Shown one piece after another: positions 29,164-37,991 of a stretch of DNA of 64,000 nt. How positions within the stretch are numbered: the first letter of the stretch is position 1; the number at the start of each line of letters is the position of its first letter. Under the pieces are notes generated by a model, which ran no database searches, was not told where the DNA came from, and saw only the letters and a list, made by a program, of their open reading frames with translations. This DNA comes from Micromonospora phaseoli (GTDB taxonomy: Bacteria; Actinomycetota; Actinomycetes; Mycobacteriales; Micromonosporaceae), in the NCBI RefSeq assembly GCF_900109115.1, contig NZ_FNYV01000004.1, positions 434,001 through 498,000 of the forward strand, read 5' to 3'. Made by a program: the position numbers and the translations under genes.

Positions 29164-32037
29164 CTAACCGCGACTACGTAGGAAGATGGCGCTGGCCTGC
29201 ACCCGGGTACGCACCTGCAGCTTGTCGAAGATGTGCGAGACGTGGACACCGATCGTCCGCTCGCTGATGAACAGCCGCTGGCCGATCTCCTTGTTGGTCA
29301 GCCCCTCGGCCACCGCGGCCAGCACCTCGCGCTCCCGGGTGGTCAGCGCGGAGATCTCCTCACCGCCCGGCCCCGCCGACGTCGCCGACCCCACCGGGGC
29401 GCGTTCCTCCAGTGCGACCCGCGCCCGGCCGGCGAGCGCGCGGATCTCGTCGGCCAACGGCACCGCGCCGAGCCCCTGCGCCATCTGGTGCGCCTGGCGG
29501 AGCAGCTTGCCGGCGGTCGCGGTCCTCCGGCGGCTGGCCAGCAACGCCTCGGCCTGACGCAGCCGGGAGTACGCCGCCGGGTACGGATGATTGCGGTGAT
29601 CCCACTCCGCGGCCGCCCGCGCCCACAGCTCCGGGTCCGCCCGGTCGAGACGGCTCACCTCGGCCGCACAGAGGGCCAGGTACCCGTCGACCACATAGCG
29701 CACCGGCCGAGCCGCTCGCTCGCTCCGGCCGGCGACCCGGTCGGCGATCTCGCGCAGCCGGCGCACAGCGCTCTCGTCGACCGCGACGGTGCGGCTGGCA
29801 TGCGCTTCGGCCTCGGCGCGCAGACCGTGCCAGACCAGCACGGCGAGAATGACCAGGTCGTCGGAGCGGGTCTCGGTCAGCCCCCGCTGCACGGCGTGCC
29901 GGGCGACGTCGTGCTGCCCCCGCCACATGGCCAGCCCGGCGCGCAGGGTGAGCAGCGGGATGACGTGCCGGGCCCCACCGCCGGCCAGGATCGTCGCCAC
30001 CGCGTCGAGGTCCCGGTCGGCCGCCTCGATGTCGCCGTAGCCGACCGAGAGCCGACAGCGGGCCAGCAGCAGCTCGACCGCGTCGGCGCCGGACGGACGG
30101 TGCCGCAGTGCCGCCGCGACGACCTTCTCCGCCTCGGCCCACTGCCCCACCCGGAACAGGCCGTTGGTGGCGATGGCCAGTAGCCGGGTCTCGTAGGAGC
30201 GGCCCAGTCCCAGCTCGGCCACCCGCTCGGCGCCCCGGCGGGCCACCACCACACCCTCCTCGAGGATGTTCAGCGGCCCGGTGAGCAGCTCGGCCAGGTG
30301 CAGATAGGCCAGGGCCACGTCCTCCGGGCGGCCGGCACGTTCGGCGGTGGCCAGCGCACGACGCAACACGGCCAGGCCCGCGTCCGGATCCTGCCGGTAC
30401 GCCTCGGAGAAGCCCAGCGCCGCGCTGGCCAGGACCACCTCCGTGGTGGCGCCGTCCACCTGCTCGGCCAGCGCCAGCGCTTCCCGCGCCCGCTGGCCGG
30501 CGTCGGCGTACCGGCCGAGCTGCAGCAGCAGCTCCGCCAGCCGGGCAGCGGCGGTGGCCCGCTGCCCGGGGGTGCAGTCGACGACGTCGAGCGCCTGCTG
30601 GTACTCCACCTCGGCCAACGCCGACCGGCCGGCGGCGGCCAGGTAACGGGCCCGCCGGATGTGCAACTCGCACGCCGGGATGTCGGTGTCGGCGCCAGCC
30701 AGCTCCTCCAGCAGCGCCAGCGCCCGGGCGTACTCACCACAGTGGTGGGCGGCCTCAGCCGCGTGCCCCAGCAGTGCGGTCCGGTCGGCCCCGGGCAGCC
30801 CCTCGGCCAGCTCCACCGCCACCGACCAGTGCCGGTGCGCCTCGACGTAGCCGTACAGCCGCTCCGCCTCCTCGGCGGCGGCCACCGCCGCCGGCAACGC
30901 CCGCTCCGGTTGTCCGGCCAGCCCCCAGTGGTGAGCCAGCCGGGCCTGGTGCAGCTCCGCGGGCGCCGAGGTCAGCGCCTCGGCGTAGCGGCGGTGCAGC
31001 ACCGCCCGCTCGGCGGGGAGCAGCTCGTCCTCCAGCACCTCGGCGACGAGCCGGTGGCGCAGCCGGTAGCCGTCGTTCGTACCGACCAGCAGCCGGTGCG
31101 AGACCGCCGCCCGGACCGCCTCGAGCAGCTCCTGTTCGGGCAGTTCGACCACCCGGGCGAGCAGCCAGTGCTCGACCGGTTCCACCCCGGCAGCGACCGC
31201 GTGCACAGCCCGGTGGGCCGGCTGGGGCAGGGCGTCCACCCGGGCCAGGAAGACCTCGCGCAGGGTGTCGGAGAGCCCGTCACGCCCGTCACGCAGATCC
31301 CGGGAGAGCTCCTCGATGACGAAGGGGTTGCCGCCGCTGCGCCGCCACAACTGCTCGGCCGCCTCAGTGGCGAGCGGATGGCGCATCACCGCCGCGGCGA
31401 GCTCCTCGGTGCCCGCCCGGTCCAGCGGCGCGAGGTCGAGCACGCGCACCGAGCGCAGCCGGCGCAGCTCGGTGAGCACCCGGCGCAACGGATGCGCCCC
31501 CTGCAGGGACTCCGACCGCACCGCCGCCAGCACTGACAGCTGGAGGTCACCCAGGCCGGCCAGCAGGTAGAGCAGCAACTGGCGGGTCGTCCGGTCGACC
31601 CACTGCAGATCGTCGAGGACGAGCACGAGCGGGCGACCGCCGGCGATCACACTCAGCCCACGGGAGACCCGCTCCAGCAACGCCCCCGCGCCGTCCGGAC
31701 CGGCCCCCTCCTCGGCGAACACGGCGAGCAGGGCGCGGACCGACGCCGCAGCCGTCGGGGCGAGACCGGCGTCGAGGCGACGCAGCGCCTGCCGCAGCGG
31801 GTGCAACGGTGAGGCATCGCCGATGTCCAGACAGGAGCCGTTGAGCACCAGGGCGCCGCCGTCGCTGAGCCGCTCACCGACCTCGCGCAGCAACCGGGTC
31901 TTGCCCACGCCGCTCTCGCCGGTCAGGAACACCGCCGCCGTGTGTCCGGGCGCCACGTCGTCGAGCAGCGCGGCGCGCACCGTCGCCACCAGGTCGGCCC
32001 GACCGACGAGCGGTGTGGTGTCCACATCGCTGGCCAT
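29164..32037 (-). CDS. large ATP-binding LuxR-family (LAL) transcriptional regulator
   Basis: Regulator of 957 residues. The N-terminal AAA/STAND ATPase has Walker A GESGVGKT (about residues 40-47) and Walker B VLVLDDLQWVD. A long TPR-like helical middle (about 350-850) follows, and the C-terminal LuxR helix-turn-helix reads LTTREREVLAAVAEGLTNKEIGQRLFISERTIGVHVSHIFDKLQV. This LAL/MalT architecture often controls secondary metabolism or carbon use after binding a small inducer. It is divergent from a nucleotidyl-cyclase/AAA regulator, with a 192-bp shared upstream region. Target genes unknown. Confidence 0.92.
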   Translation of the reverse strand: MASDVDTTPLVGRADLVATVRAALLDDVAPGHTAAVFLTGESGVGKTRLLREVGERLSDGGALVLNGSCLDIGDASPLHPLRQALRRLDAGLAPTAAASVRALLAVFAEEGAGPDGAGALLERVSRGLSVIAGGRPLVLVLDDLQWVDRTTRQLLLYLLAGLGDLQLSVLAAVRSESLQGAHPLRRVLTELRRLRSVRVLDLAPLDRAGTEELAAAVMRHPLATEAAEQLWRRSGGNPFVIEELSRDLRDGRDGLSDTLREVFLARVDALPQPAHRAVHAVAAGVEPVEHWLLARVVELPEQELLEAVRAAVSHRLLVGTNDGYRLRHRLVAEVLEDELLPAERAVLHRRYAEALTSAPAELHQARLAHHWGLAGQPERALPAAVAAAEEAERLYGYVEAHRHWSVAVELAEGLPGADRTALLGHAAEAAHHCGEYARALALLEELAGADTDIPACELHIRRARYLAAAGRSALAEVEYQQALDVVDCTPGQRATAAARLAELLLQLGRYADAGQRAREALALAEQVDGATTEVVLASAALGFSEAYRQDPDAGLAVLRRALATAERAGRPEDVALAYLHLAELLTGPLNILEEGVVVARRGAERVAELGLGRSYETRLLAIATNGLFRVGQWAEAEKVVAAALRHRPSGADAVELLLARCRLSVGYGDIEAADRDLDAVATILAGGGARHVIPLLTLRAGLAMWRGQHDVARHAVQRGLTETRSDDLVILAVLVWHGLRAEAEAHASRTVAVDESAVRRLREIADRVAGRSERAARPVRYVVDGYLALCAAEVSRLDRADPELWARAAAEWDHRNHPYPAAYSRLRQAEALLASRRRTATAGKLLRQAHQMAQGLGAVPLADEIRALAGRARVALEERAPVGSATSAGPGGEEISALTTREREVLAAVAEGLTNKEIGQRLFISERTIGVHVSHIFDKLQVRTRVQASAIFLRSRG

Positions 32038-32229
32038 GCCCGCAGCCTAGTCACAGGCAACGTTCCCCCTCTACCGCCACCGCACGCCTCTCCTACTCAT
32101 CGCGTCGACATTGCGACCAAAGGTTGCGTTCGGCCGACATACGTCGTTCTGCCGATCCGCCGTCAGACCAGGGGTGAAACGCTCCGGACACAGTCAGCAC
32201 GCACGGGGGGTGAGGCGGGTGGGATCTCC

Positions 32230-34068
32230 ATGCCCATGTCTGTTGTCGCAGCTCCCGACCCCGTCAGGCGGCCGGTCTGGCCCGTGGCGGAGGAGAGGCG
32301 GACCGTCACCGTCCTCTTCGTCGACATCGTCGGGTCGACCCGGCTGGTCGACCGGCTAGACCCCGAGGACGTCCGCGCCCTGCAACGGGCCTACTTCGAA
32401 GCGGTCGCCCAGGTGCTGCGACGGTGGGACGGCGTGGTGGAGAAGTACGTCGGCGATGCCGTGATGGCCCTGTTCGGCGCGCGCTGCGGCGACGGGTGGG
32501 AGGCGTACAAGGCGGTGCGGGCCGGGTTGGAGATCCAGGACGCGCTGGATCGGCGTCCACTGCCCTGCGCACCGGACCTGCGGGTCCGCGTCGGGGTAGC
32601 CACCGGCGAGGCCCTGGTCGACCTACCGGTCAGCCAGCAAGGCGGGCACGGCATGGCCAGCGGCGCGGTCATCACGCTCGCCGCCCGGCTGCAGGAGTAC
32701 GCCCCGCCCGGCGGCGTCGCGGTCTGCGGCACCACCCGGCGGGCCGTCGCCGGGCTGATCGCGCAGCGCCGGGCGCCAGCGGTGACGGTGACCGGCAAGA
32801 CGTTGCCCGTCGAGGTCTGGCACGCCACCGGCACCCTGCGGCCCCGACCACCGCAGCACGACGGACCGCTGCTCGGGCGGCGGCGCGATCTGGCCGTCGC
32901 CCGGGAACGGCTCGCCGAGGCGATACGCGACCGCGGCGTACGGCGCCTGCTGATCGTCGGTCCGGCGGGCAGCGGACGCAGCCGGCTGCTGCGGGAACTG
33001 GCCCGGACCACGCCCACCGTGGACGCCGTGCCGGTGCGGTGGTGCCGGGCCGCCTGCCCGCCCTGCCCGGACGGGCCGCTGGAGCCCGCCGCGGACCTGG
33101 TTCGTGGGCTCGTCGGTGCCCGGGTCACCGACGACCCCGACCTGGTACGCCGCCGGTTGGCCGCCGATCTGGACGCTCTGGTGCCAGCCGATCTGCTGGC
33201 ACCGGCGCTGGACACCGTGGATGACCTGTCCGGCGCGGCCGGCGCGGCGGCGGGTGCCCGCGCGATGACGCACTGGCAGGCGGTGCTGCTGAGCCTGGCG
33301 CGGCGGCAGCCGGTGGTGCTGGCCGTGGACGACCTCGACCGCGCGGCACCGGCGCTCCGCCGCCACCTGGACACCCTGGTCGACCTGGCCGACGTGAGCG
33401 GGCTGCCGCTGGTGCTGGTCGCGACCGGCACCCAGGACACCGGCGGTCCCACCCGGGCGGCCGTGCGGGTGCCGCTGAGTCCACTGGACCCGATGACCAC
33501 CGGTCGGCTGCTGCGCCGGTTGCTGCGCCGGGCCGGCCGGCCCGCCGGACTGGCCGCGCGGCTGATCCCGCTGGTCGGTGGCGTACCCGGGCACGCGGTG
33601 GCGTACGTGCACTCGCTCGACGGGGGCGACCCGGCCCAGCTGCCCGTGCCGGAGAGCATCCGTCGGGTCGTCGAGGCCCGGCTGGACCGCCTGGACGGTA
33701 ACCGCCGCGCGGCCCTGATGGCCGTCGCCGCGCTCCCGCCGGGCTGCACCGTGCAGGAACTGGCCATGGTCCTCGGTTGGCCGGCCGCACGGGCAGCGGC
33801 GGAGCTGGCCGCGCTGACCGGTTCGGGGCTGCTCGTGCCGCTCCCGCCCGGCGGGTACGACGTCCGGGATCCGCTGGTGCGACACGTCGCCGCTGCCCGG
33901 CTGCCCCGGGCCGCGCGGGCCGTCCTCACCCGCCGGGCCGGCGCCGGGACCTCGGCGACCGGGGCGCGGCCTGGCCGACTGATCCGGACCTGCGCGTCGG
34001 GCGCGACGCCGGATGCCGACGCGGATCGCCGGCCCCGCCGCAACCCGGGCTGCCGGCCACGGCACGCC
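32230..34068 (+). CDS. class III nucleotidyl cyclase-AAA regulator, C-terminally truncated, probable pseudogene
   Basis: The N-terminal class III nucleotidyl cyclase homology domain has both metal aspartates (VTVLFVDIVGST near residue 32; YVGDAVMALFG near 76). An AAA-type ATPase follows, but its P-loop reads GPAGSGRS with Arg in place of the essential Lys. Relatives continue into a long TPR region and reach about 1000 residues. Here homology stops near residue 570 (VRHVAAARLPRAARAVLTRR) and is replaced by low-complexity sequence. No in-frame stop occurs: the frame stays open through two genes on the other strand to 36132. The end given is the border of the next gene, not a stop. Best read as a decayed or frameshifted gene. 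Confidence 0.6.
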
Positions 34069-34071
34069 GGG

Positions 34072-34638
34072 TCAGCGGTCAGTCAGGAACGCCAGGACCC
34101 GGTCCCAGGTCAGCTCGGCGGCGATCGGGTCGTGGTCGGCGACGGTCGGGTCGGTGAAGAGGTGCCCTGCCCCCGGGTAGCGGTAAACGGCGAGATCGGC
34201 ACCGGCGGCGGTCATCTCCCGCTGCCACTGGTCGACCTCCTCGGGTGGGTCGTAGGCGTCGGGATCGGCCAGGTGCAGCTGGATCGGCAATCCACGGCGG
34301 ACGGTGTCCGGGCAAGCGCCGGTGCCGTGCAACAGCAGCAGGCCGGCGGTGTCGGGGCGGTCGGCCAGCAGCGCGCCAGCCACCCCGGCGCCCATCGAGA
34401 ACCCGGCGAGCACGGTCTCGGGCGGCAACCCGTCGAGCGCCGCGCGAGCGCGGTCGAGAACGTCCTGCTGGCCGATCCGGTTCAGCAGCGCGAACCCCTC
34501 CTCGACGGTGTCGACGCCGGGCAGGCCGTAAAGGTCGGGCACATGCACCCGGTGCCCGGCGGCGCGCAGCCGGTCGGCGGCGGCCAGCACGGCCGGTCGC
34601 AGCCCGTAGACGGAATGGAAGAGCACGACGTGTCGCAT
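34072..34638 (-). CDS. dienelactone hydrolase family protein
   Basis: Alpha/beta-hydrolase of 188 residues starting MRHVVLFHSVYGLRPAVLAAADRLRAAGHRVHVPD. The nucleophile elbow reads VLAGFSMGAGVAG, with Ser where dienelactone hydrolase itself has Cys, and the late Asp and His are visible in YRYPGAGHLFTDP. Substrate unknown. It forms a possible unit with the PaaI-type thioesterase upstream (69-base gap), and its 3' end abuts the decayed cyclase gene. Confidence 0.85.
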   Translation of the reverse strand: MRHVVLFHSVYGLRPAVLAAADRLRAAGHRVHVPDLYGLPGVDTVEEGFALLNRIGQQDVLDRARAALDGLPPETVLAGFSMGAGVAGALLADRPDTAGLLLLHGTGACPDTVRRGLPIQLHLADPDAYDPPEEVDQWQREMTAAGADLAVYRYPGAGHLFTDPTVADHDPIAAELTWDRVLAFLTDR

Positions 34639-34707
34639 CGGGACATCGTGCCGGACGCCGCCGACAGCACCGGACCGGCGCGCGCGGATCCGAGCGGGTC
34701 GGTCGGG

Positions 34708-35178
34708 TCAGTCGTGGTCGCCGGCGGCCGCGCCGCCCCGATCCGCCGAACCCGGTTCGCCGCGTTCGGGCGCAGCAGCCGGGCGCAGGACGCGGCTCTG
34801 CCCACGAAACTCCGCGACCACCTCCCCGCCCTCGCGGCTCACCGTGACGTCGTAGATGCCGCTGCGGCCGTACCGGGTGCGCTCGGTGGCCCGGGCGACG
34901 AGTACGTCGCCCTGCCGGGCCGGGCGGACGAAAGTGATGTCGGCGCCGGCGGCGACAGTGGCCGGGCCGTGACTGTTGCAGGCCAACGCGAAGGCGGTGT
35001 CAGCCAGCAGGAACACGAAGCCGCCGTGCGCGATGCGGTGACCGTTGACCATGCTGTCGGTGATCCTCATCCGGGCCACCGCGGCACCACCGGCGGCGCT
35101 GACCAGCTCGATGCCCAGCCGGTTGGACGCGACGTCGACGTCGAACATCTCGTGCGCGGCGGTGCGCTGCGGGTCCAC
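34708..35178 (-). CDS. paaI: PaaI-type acyl-CoA thioesterase
   Basis: Hot-dog-fold thioesterase of 156 residues. The catalytic motif MVNGHRIAHGGFVFLLADTAFALACNSHG matches the hydroxyphenylacetyl-CoA thioesterase PaaI (HGG followed by the Asp of ADTAF). It probably hydrolyses aryl or hydroxyaryl-CoA thioesters, freeing CoA. No other phenylacetate catabolic genes are in the window, so the physiological pathway is uncertain. GTG start; the last about 30 residues are low-complexity. Confidence 0.85.
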   Translation of the reverse strand: MDPQRTAAHEMFDVDVASNRLGIELVSAAGGAAVARMRITDSMVNGHRIAHGGFVFLLADTAFALACNSHGPATVAAGADITFVRPARQGDVLVARATERTRYGRSGIYDVTVSREGGEVVAEFRGQSRVLRPAAAPERGEPGSADRGGAAAGDHD

Positions 35179-35305
35179 CTGACTCCCGGGGCAGTCTCGA
35201 CAGGGCGTCGCACCCTCGGACGGACATCATGTCACCGCCGCAGCGAACGCCGGGGGTGGATCGGCGTCCCGATCCACCCCCGGCCCGATCATCGCTCTGC
35301 AATCT

Positions 35306-35321
35306 TCTCGCAATTGCAAGA
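35306..35321. promoter_or_regulatory. candidate operator upstream of methyltransferase
   Basis: TCTCGCAATTGCAAGA is a 16-base palindrome with one mismatched pair, centred on GCAATTGC. It lies 52 bases before the methyltransferase start and 127 bases from the thioesterase start. CTTGCAATTGCAAG-like sites are typical of MarR or similar dimeric regulators; no regulator gene is adjacent. Confidence 0.4.
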
Positions 35322-35373
35322 CTTTGGCAACAAGGCTGGACAGGGAGGCCGGTCGGTAACTAGCTTGTTCGGC

Positions 35374-36132
35374 ATGACTCCTTACATAACCGATGCGGCC
35401 GCCTGGCAGGAGAGCTGGGACCGGCAGCAGGAGGCGTACCTGCCGGATCGGGAGCACCGGTTCACCGCGATGCTCGACGCGGTCGACGCAGTCCGCGAGA
35501 GCGCGCCGCTGCGCCTGCTCGACCTGGCCGGTGGCACCGGCACGATCTCACTGCGCGCGCTGCGCCGGTTCCCCGACGCCGAGCTGACCCTGGTCGACCT
35601 CGACCCTGCCCTGCTGGCCCTCGCCGTCGCCTCGCTCGGTGACCGGGCCACCATCGTCACCGCGGATCTCAAGCAGCCCGACTGGCACACCACCCTGCCG
35701 CACCGCGGCTACGACGCGGTGCTCACCGCCACCGCGTTGCACTGGCTGCCCGCCGACCGGCTGAGCACCCTCTACGCCGAACTCCGCGACCTGCTCCGGC
35801 CCGGCGGCCTGCTGGTCAACGCCGATTACATGCCCGAGGACACCCTGCCGGAGCTGACCAAGCGCCTGCTCGCCCGCGCCGAACAACGCCGAGCCGCGCG
35901 GTACGCCGCCGGCGCCACCCTGTCCTGGTCACAGTGGTGGGACCAAGCGGCACAGGATCCGACCCTGCGCCCGCTGGTCGAGCAACGACACGTCATCTAC
36001 CCCTCGGGCCACAGTCCGGAGTGGAATCCCCCGGCCTCCTGGCACCTGAACGCCCTCACCGAAGCCGGCTTCCGCGAGGTGGGCACGTTGTGGCGCGGCG
36101 GCGCGGACGCCGCGGTGGTCGCCCTGCGCTGA
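35374..36132 (+). CDS. class I SAM-dependent methyltransferase
   Basis: Rossmann-fold methyltransferase of 252 residues. Motif I is LRLLDLAGGTGTISLRAL, the acidic motif II LTLVDLDPALLALA, and the post-motif region YDAVLTATALHWLPADRL resembles trans-aconitate/ubiquinone-type methyltransferases. Substrate unknown. The ATG at 35374 begins the recognisable protein; the open frame upstream is continuous with the decayed cyclase but runs antisense through two genes and is not expected to be translated as one product. Confidence 0.87.
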   Translation: MTPYITDAAAWQESWDRQQEAYLPDREHRFTAMLDAVDAVRESAPLRLLDLAGGTGTISLRALRRFPDAELTLVDLDPALLALAVASLGDRATIVTADLKQPDWHTTLPHRGYDAVLTATALHWLPADRLSTLYAELRDLLRPGGLLVNADYMPEDTLPELTKRLLARAEQRRAARYAAGATLSWSQWWDQAAQDPTLRPLVEQRHVIYPSGHSPEWNPPASWHLNALTEAGFREVGTLWRGGADAAVVALR

Positions 36133-36180
36133 CCCCGGCCGTGGGGTTGAGGCGGGTGCGCTGGACGCTAGGGTGTTGCG

Positions 36181-36888
36181 GTGGTCGAGTTCCACCATCT
36201 CGCCGGGCGGGTCTGGGTCTGTCCAGGCGACTCCGACCCCGAACTGGTGCAGGCCGGTGTCGCGGTGATCGCCGACGAGCGGGGCAGCATCCTGGTCGAC
36301 GCCGGGCAGAGCCCGTCGCACGCCCGCGAGCTCCAGGCCGCGTTGCGCACCGCCGGCCTACCGCCGCCCCGCTGGTTGGTCTACACCCACCACCACTGGG
36401 ACCACGTCTGGGGCGCCTGCGCCTGGCCGGACGTGGAGATCGTGGGGCACGCCTCGGGCGCGGACCTGCTGCGCGCCGAGGCGGCCCGGCCGTGGAGTGT
36501 CCGCCACCTGCGCGAGGAGGTGCTGCGCAACCGGCGGCTCGGACCGAGCTTCCGGGCCCGGGCACTCGCCGTCGACTCCTGGGCGGAGCTGACGGTGCTG
36601 CCGCCCACCCGCGTCTTCACCGACGAGGTGGAGCTGCCCACCGGCGTGCGGGTACGCCACGTCGGCGGCCGGCACGCGCCGGACTCGGCCGTGGTGCTGG
36701 TGCCCGACTCGGGCGTGATGCTGCTCGGCGACAGCTGGTATCCCCCGCCCATACACCTGCGGACCGCCGACGACGGGCCGGACCTGGCGCTGGTCGGCCG
36801 GCTCCTGCACGACGAGATCGAGTGGTACGTCTCCAGTCACAGCCCACCGCTGACCCTCACCGAGGCACGCGCGGCGATCGCCGGCTGA
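36181..36888 (+). CDS. MBL-fold metallohydrolase
   Basis: Metallo-beta-lactamase-fold hydrolase of 235 residues. The zinc-binding signature YTHHHWDHVWGA (HxHxDH) lies near residue 75, later ligands in VGGRHAPDSAV and GDSWY, and the final SSHSPP histidine near the end. The overall form matches glyoxalase II-like or lactonase-like hydrolases. Substrate not deducible. The GTG start lacks a clear ribosome site, and 48 bases separate it from the methyltransferase stop, so cotranscription is possible. Confidence 0.85.
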   Translation: MVEFHHLAGRVWVCPGDSDPELVQAGVAVIADERGSILVDAGQSPSHARELQAALRTAGLPPPRWLVYTHHHWDHVWGACAWPDVEIVGHASGADLLRAEAARPWSVRHLREEVLRNRRLGPSFRARALAVDSWAELTVLPPTRVFTDEVELPTGVRVRHVGGRHAPDSAVVLVPDSGVMLLGDSWYPPPIHLRTADDGPDLALVGRLLHDEIEWYVSSHSPPLTLTEARAAIAG

Positions 36889-36905
36889 GCCGGCGAAGGG
36901 CCGGA

Positions 36906-37241
36906 TCAGCGGGCGCGACGCTCGGGGTGGGCCCGGTTCCAGGCCCGCATCCGTTCCGGGTAGCCGACCTTGGCGGCCTCGTACAGCGGGATGGCGTGCT
37001 TACGGGCCATGGCACCGGCGGCCCGCGGCGTGCCGGTACGGCGACGGATCCACTCGCCGTCGTGCGCGATGGCCATCACCGTGGTGTCGGTGGCGGTGGT
37101 CTCCGGTTCGAGATAGAACTCCACCCCCTGCCGGCTGGTGGCGAACTGCTCCAGCGCGGCGAGGTCCGCGGGGGTCGCCTCGCGGTCGAGTTTCGTCGGG
37201 GTGCCCTGCGCGGCTCGCTGCCGCCGGCTGAACCAGCCCAT
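36906..37241 (-). CDS. conserved hypothetical protein
   Basis: Basic protein of 111 residues starting MGWFSRRQRAAQGTPTKLDREATPADLAALEQF. Central phrases ASRQGVEFYLEPETTATDTTVMAIAHDGEWIRRR-like and the C-terminal GYPERMRAWNRAHPERRAR occur in short actinobacterial proteins of unknown role. The ATG has a good AGGAGAGGAG ribosome site. No domain recognised beyond this. Confidence 0.72.
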   Translation of the reverse strand: MGWFSRRQRAAQGTPTKLDREATPADLAALEQFATSRQGVEFYLEPETTATDTTVMAIAHDGEWIRRRTGTPRAAGAMARKHAIPLYEAAKVGYPERMRAWNRAHPERRAR

Positions 37242-37340
37242 GCCCGGCTCCTCTCCTCGGCGTGTCTCCCAGTGCAGCACCATCACCTGGCAGGTCCCTG
37301 TGAGCCCGACGCGAGACGCCTGGACGGGTACGCTGCCCTG

Positions 37341-37991
37341 ATGATCGACTTGGTGGTGCGGGAGAACGCCGCCTGGTGCGACCTGATCTGTCGGACCCAC
37401 GGCCAACCCGGTTCGGTCGACGCCGACGCCTGGTCGGTGCCGCGCCGATCCCCGACGTGGTATCCCGACGCGGTGACCCTACGGCGCGGCGTCGGCGCCG
37501 AACTGCTCGGCCGGATCGACGCCGGACCGGGAGCCTCGGTCAAGGACAGCTTCGCCGACCTGGATCTCGCCGGGCACGGCCTCCGGGTACTGTTCGAGGC
37601 GCAGTGGCTGCACCGGCCGCCGGCCGAGCCGGACGGCGGCCCGGCACTGATCACGGTCGCCACCGTCGGGGAGCTGACCGTCTGGGCGCAGGCCCACGGC
37701 GGCGGGCCGGTGTTCCGCCCGGCCCTGCTGGCTGACCCCCGGGTGCGGATCCTCGGCCTGCCGGACGGCCACGGCGGATGGGCCGGCGGTGCGGTGCTGC
37801 ACGACGCCGGCCGGGTGATGGGTGTCAGCAACGTCTTCGCCGACAGCGCGTCAGCGGAGCAGGTCTGGGCCGGGGTGTGCGCGGCCGGCGCGGGCCGGCA
37901 CCTCGTCGGCTACGAGCACGGCGCCGACCTCGCGGTGGCCCGGCGTCAGGGATTCCGGCCCGTCGGTCCGCTACGCGTCTGGGTTCGCTGA
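37341..37991 (+). CDS. conserved hypothetical protein, possibly GNAT-like
   Basis: Soluble protein of 216 residues starting MIDLVVRENAAWCDLICRTHG. The second half (WAGGAVLHDAGRVMGVSNVF, then HLVGYEHGADLAVARRQGFRPVGPLRVWVR) has the look of an acetyltransferase C-terminal half, including the common GYE...ARRQGFRPVG ending of GNAT proteins. The first half is unlike a typical GNAT motif A, so the assignment is tentative. Its stop overlaps the 3' end of the convergent MFS gene by 21 bases. Confidence 0.72.
   Translation: MIDLVVRENAAWCDLICRTHGQPGSVDADAWSVPRRSPTWYPDAVTLRRGVGAELLGRIDAGPGASVKDSFADLDLAGHGLRVLFEAQWLHRPPAEPDGGPALITVATVGELTVWAQAHGGGPVFRPALLADPRVRILGLPDGHGGWAGGAVLHDAGRVMGVSNVFADSASAEQVWAGVCAAGAGRHLVGYEHGADLAVARRQGFRPVGPLRVWVR

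Noticed and set aside
32230..36132. A genuine 1300-residue cyclase-AAA-methyltransferase fusion protein
   Set aside because: The middle 450 residues are antisense translation of the dienelactone hydrolase and PaaI genes, and the methyltransferase has its own start.
36056..36565. Minus-strand Arg/Pro-rich frame opposite the MBL-fold gene
   Set aside because: Shadow of the plus-strand gene, which has the intact HxHxDH metal site.
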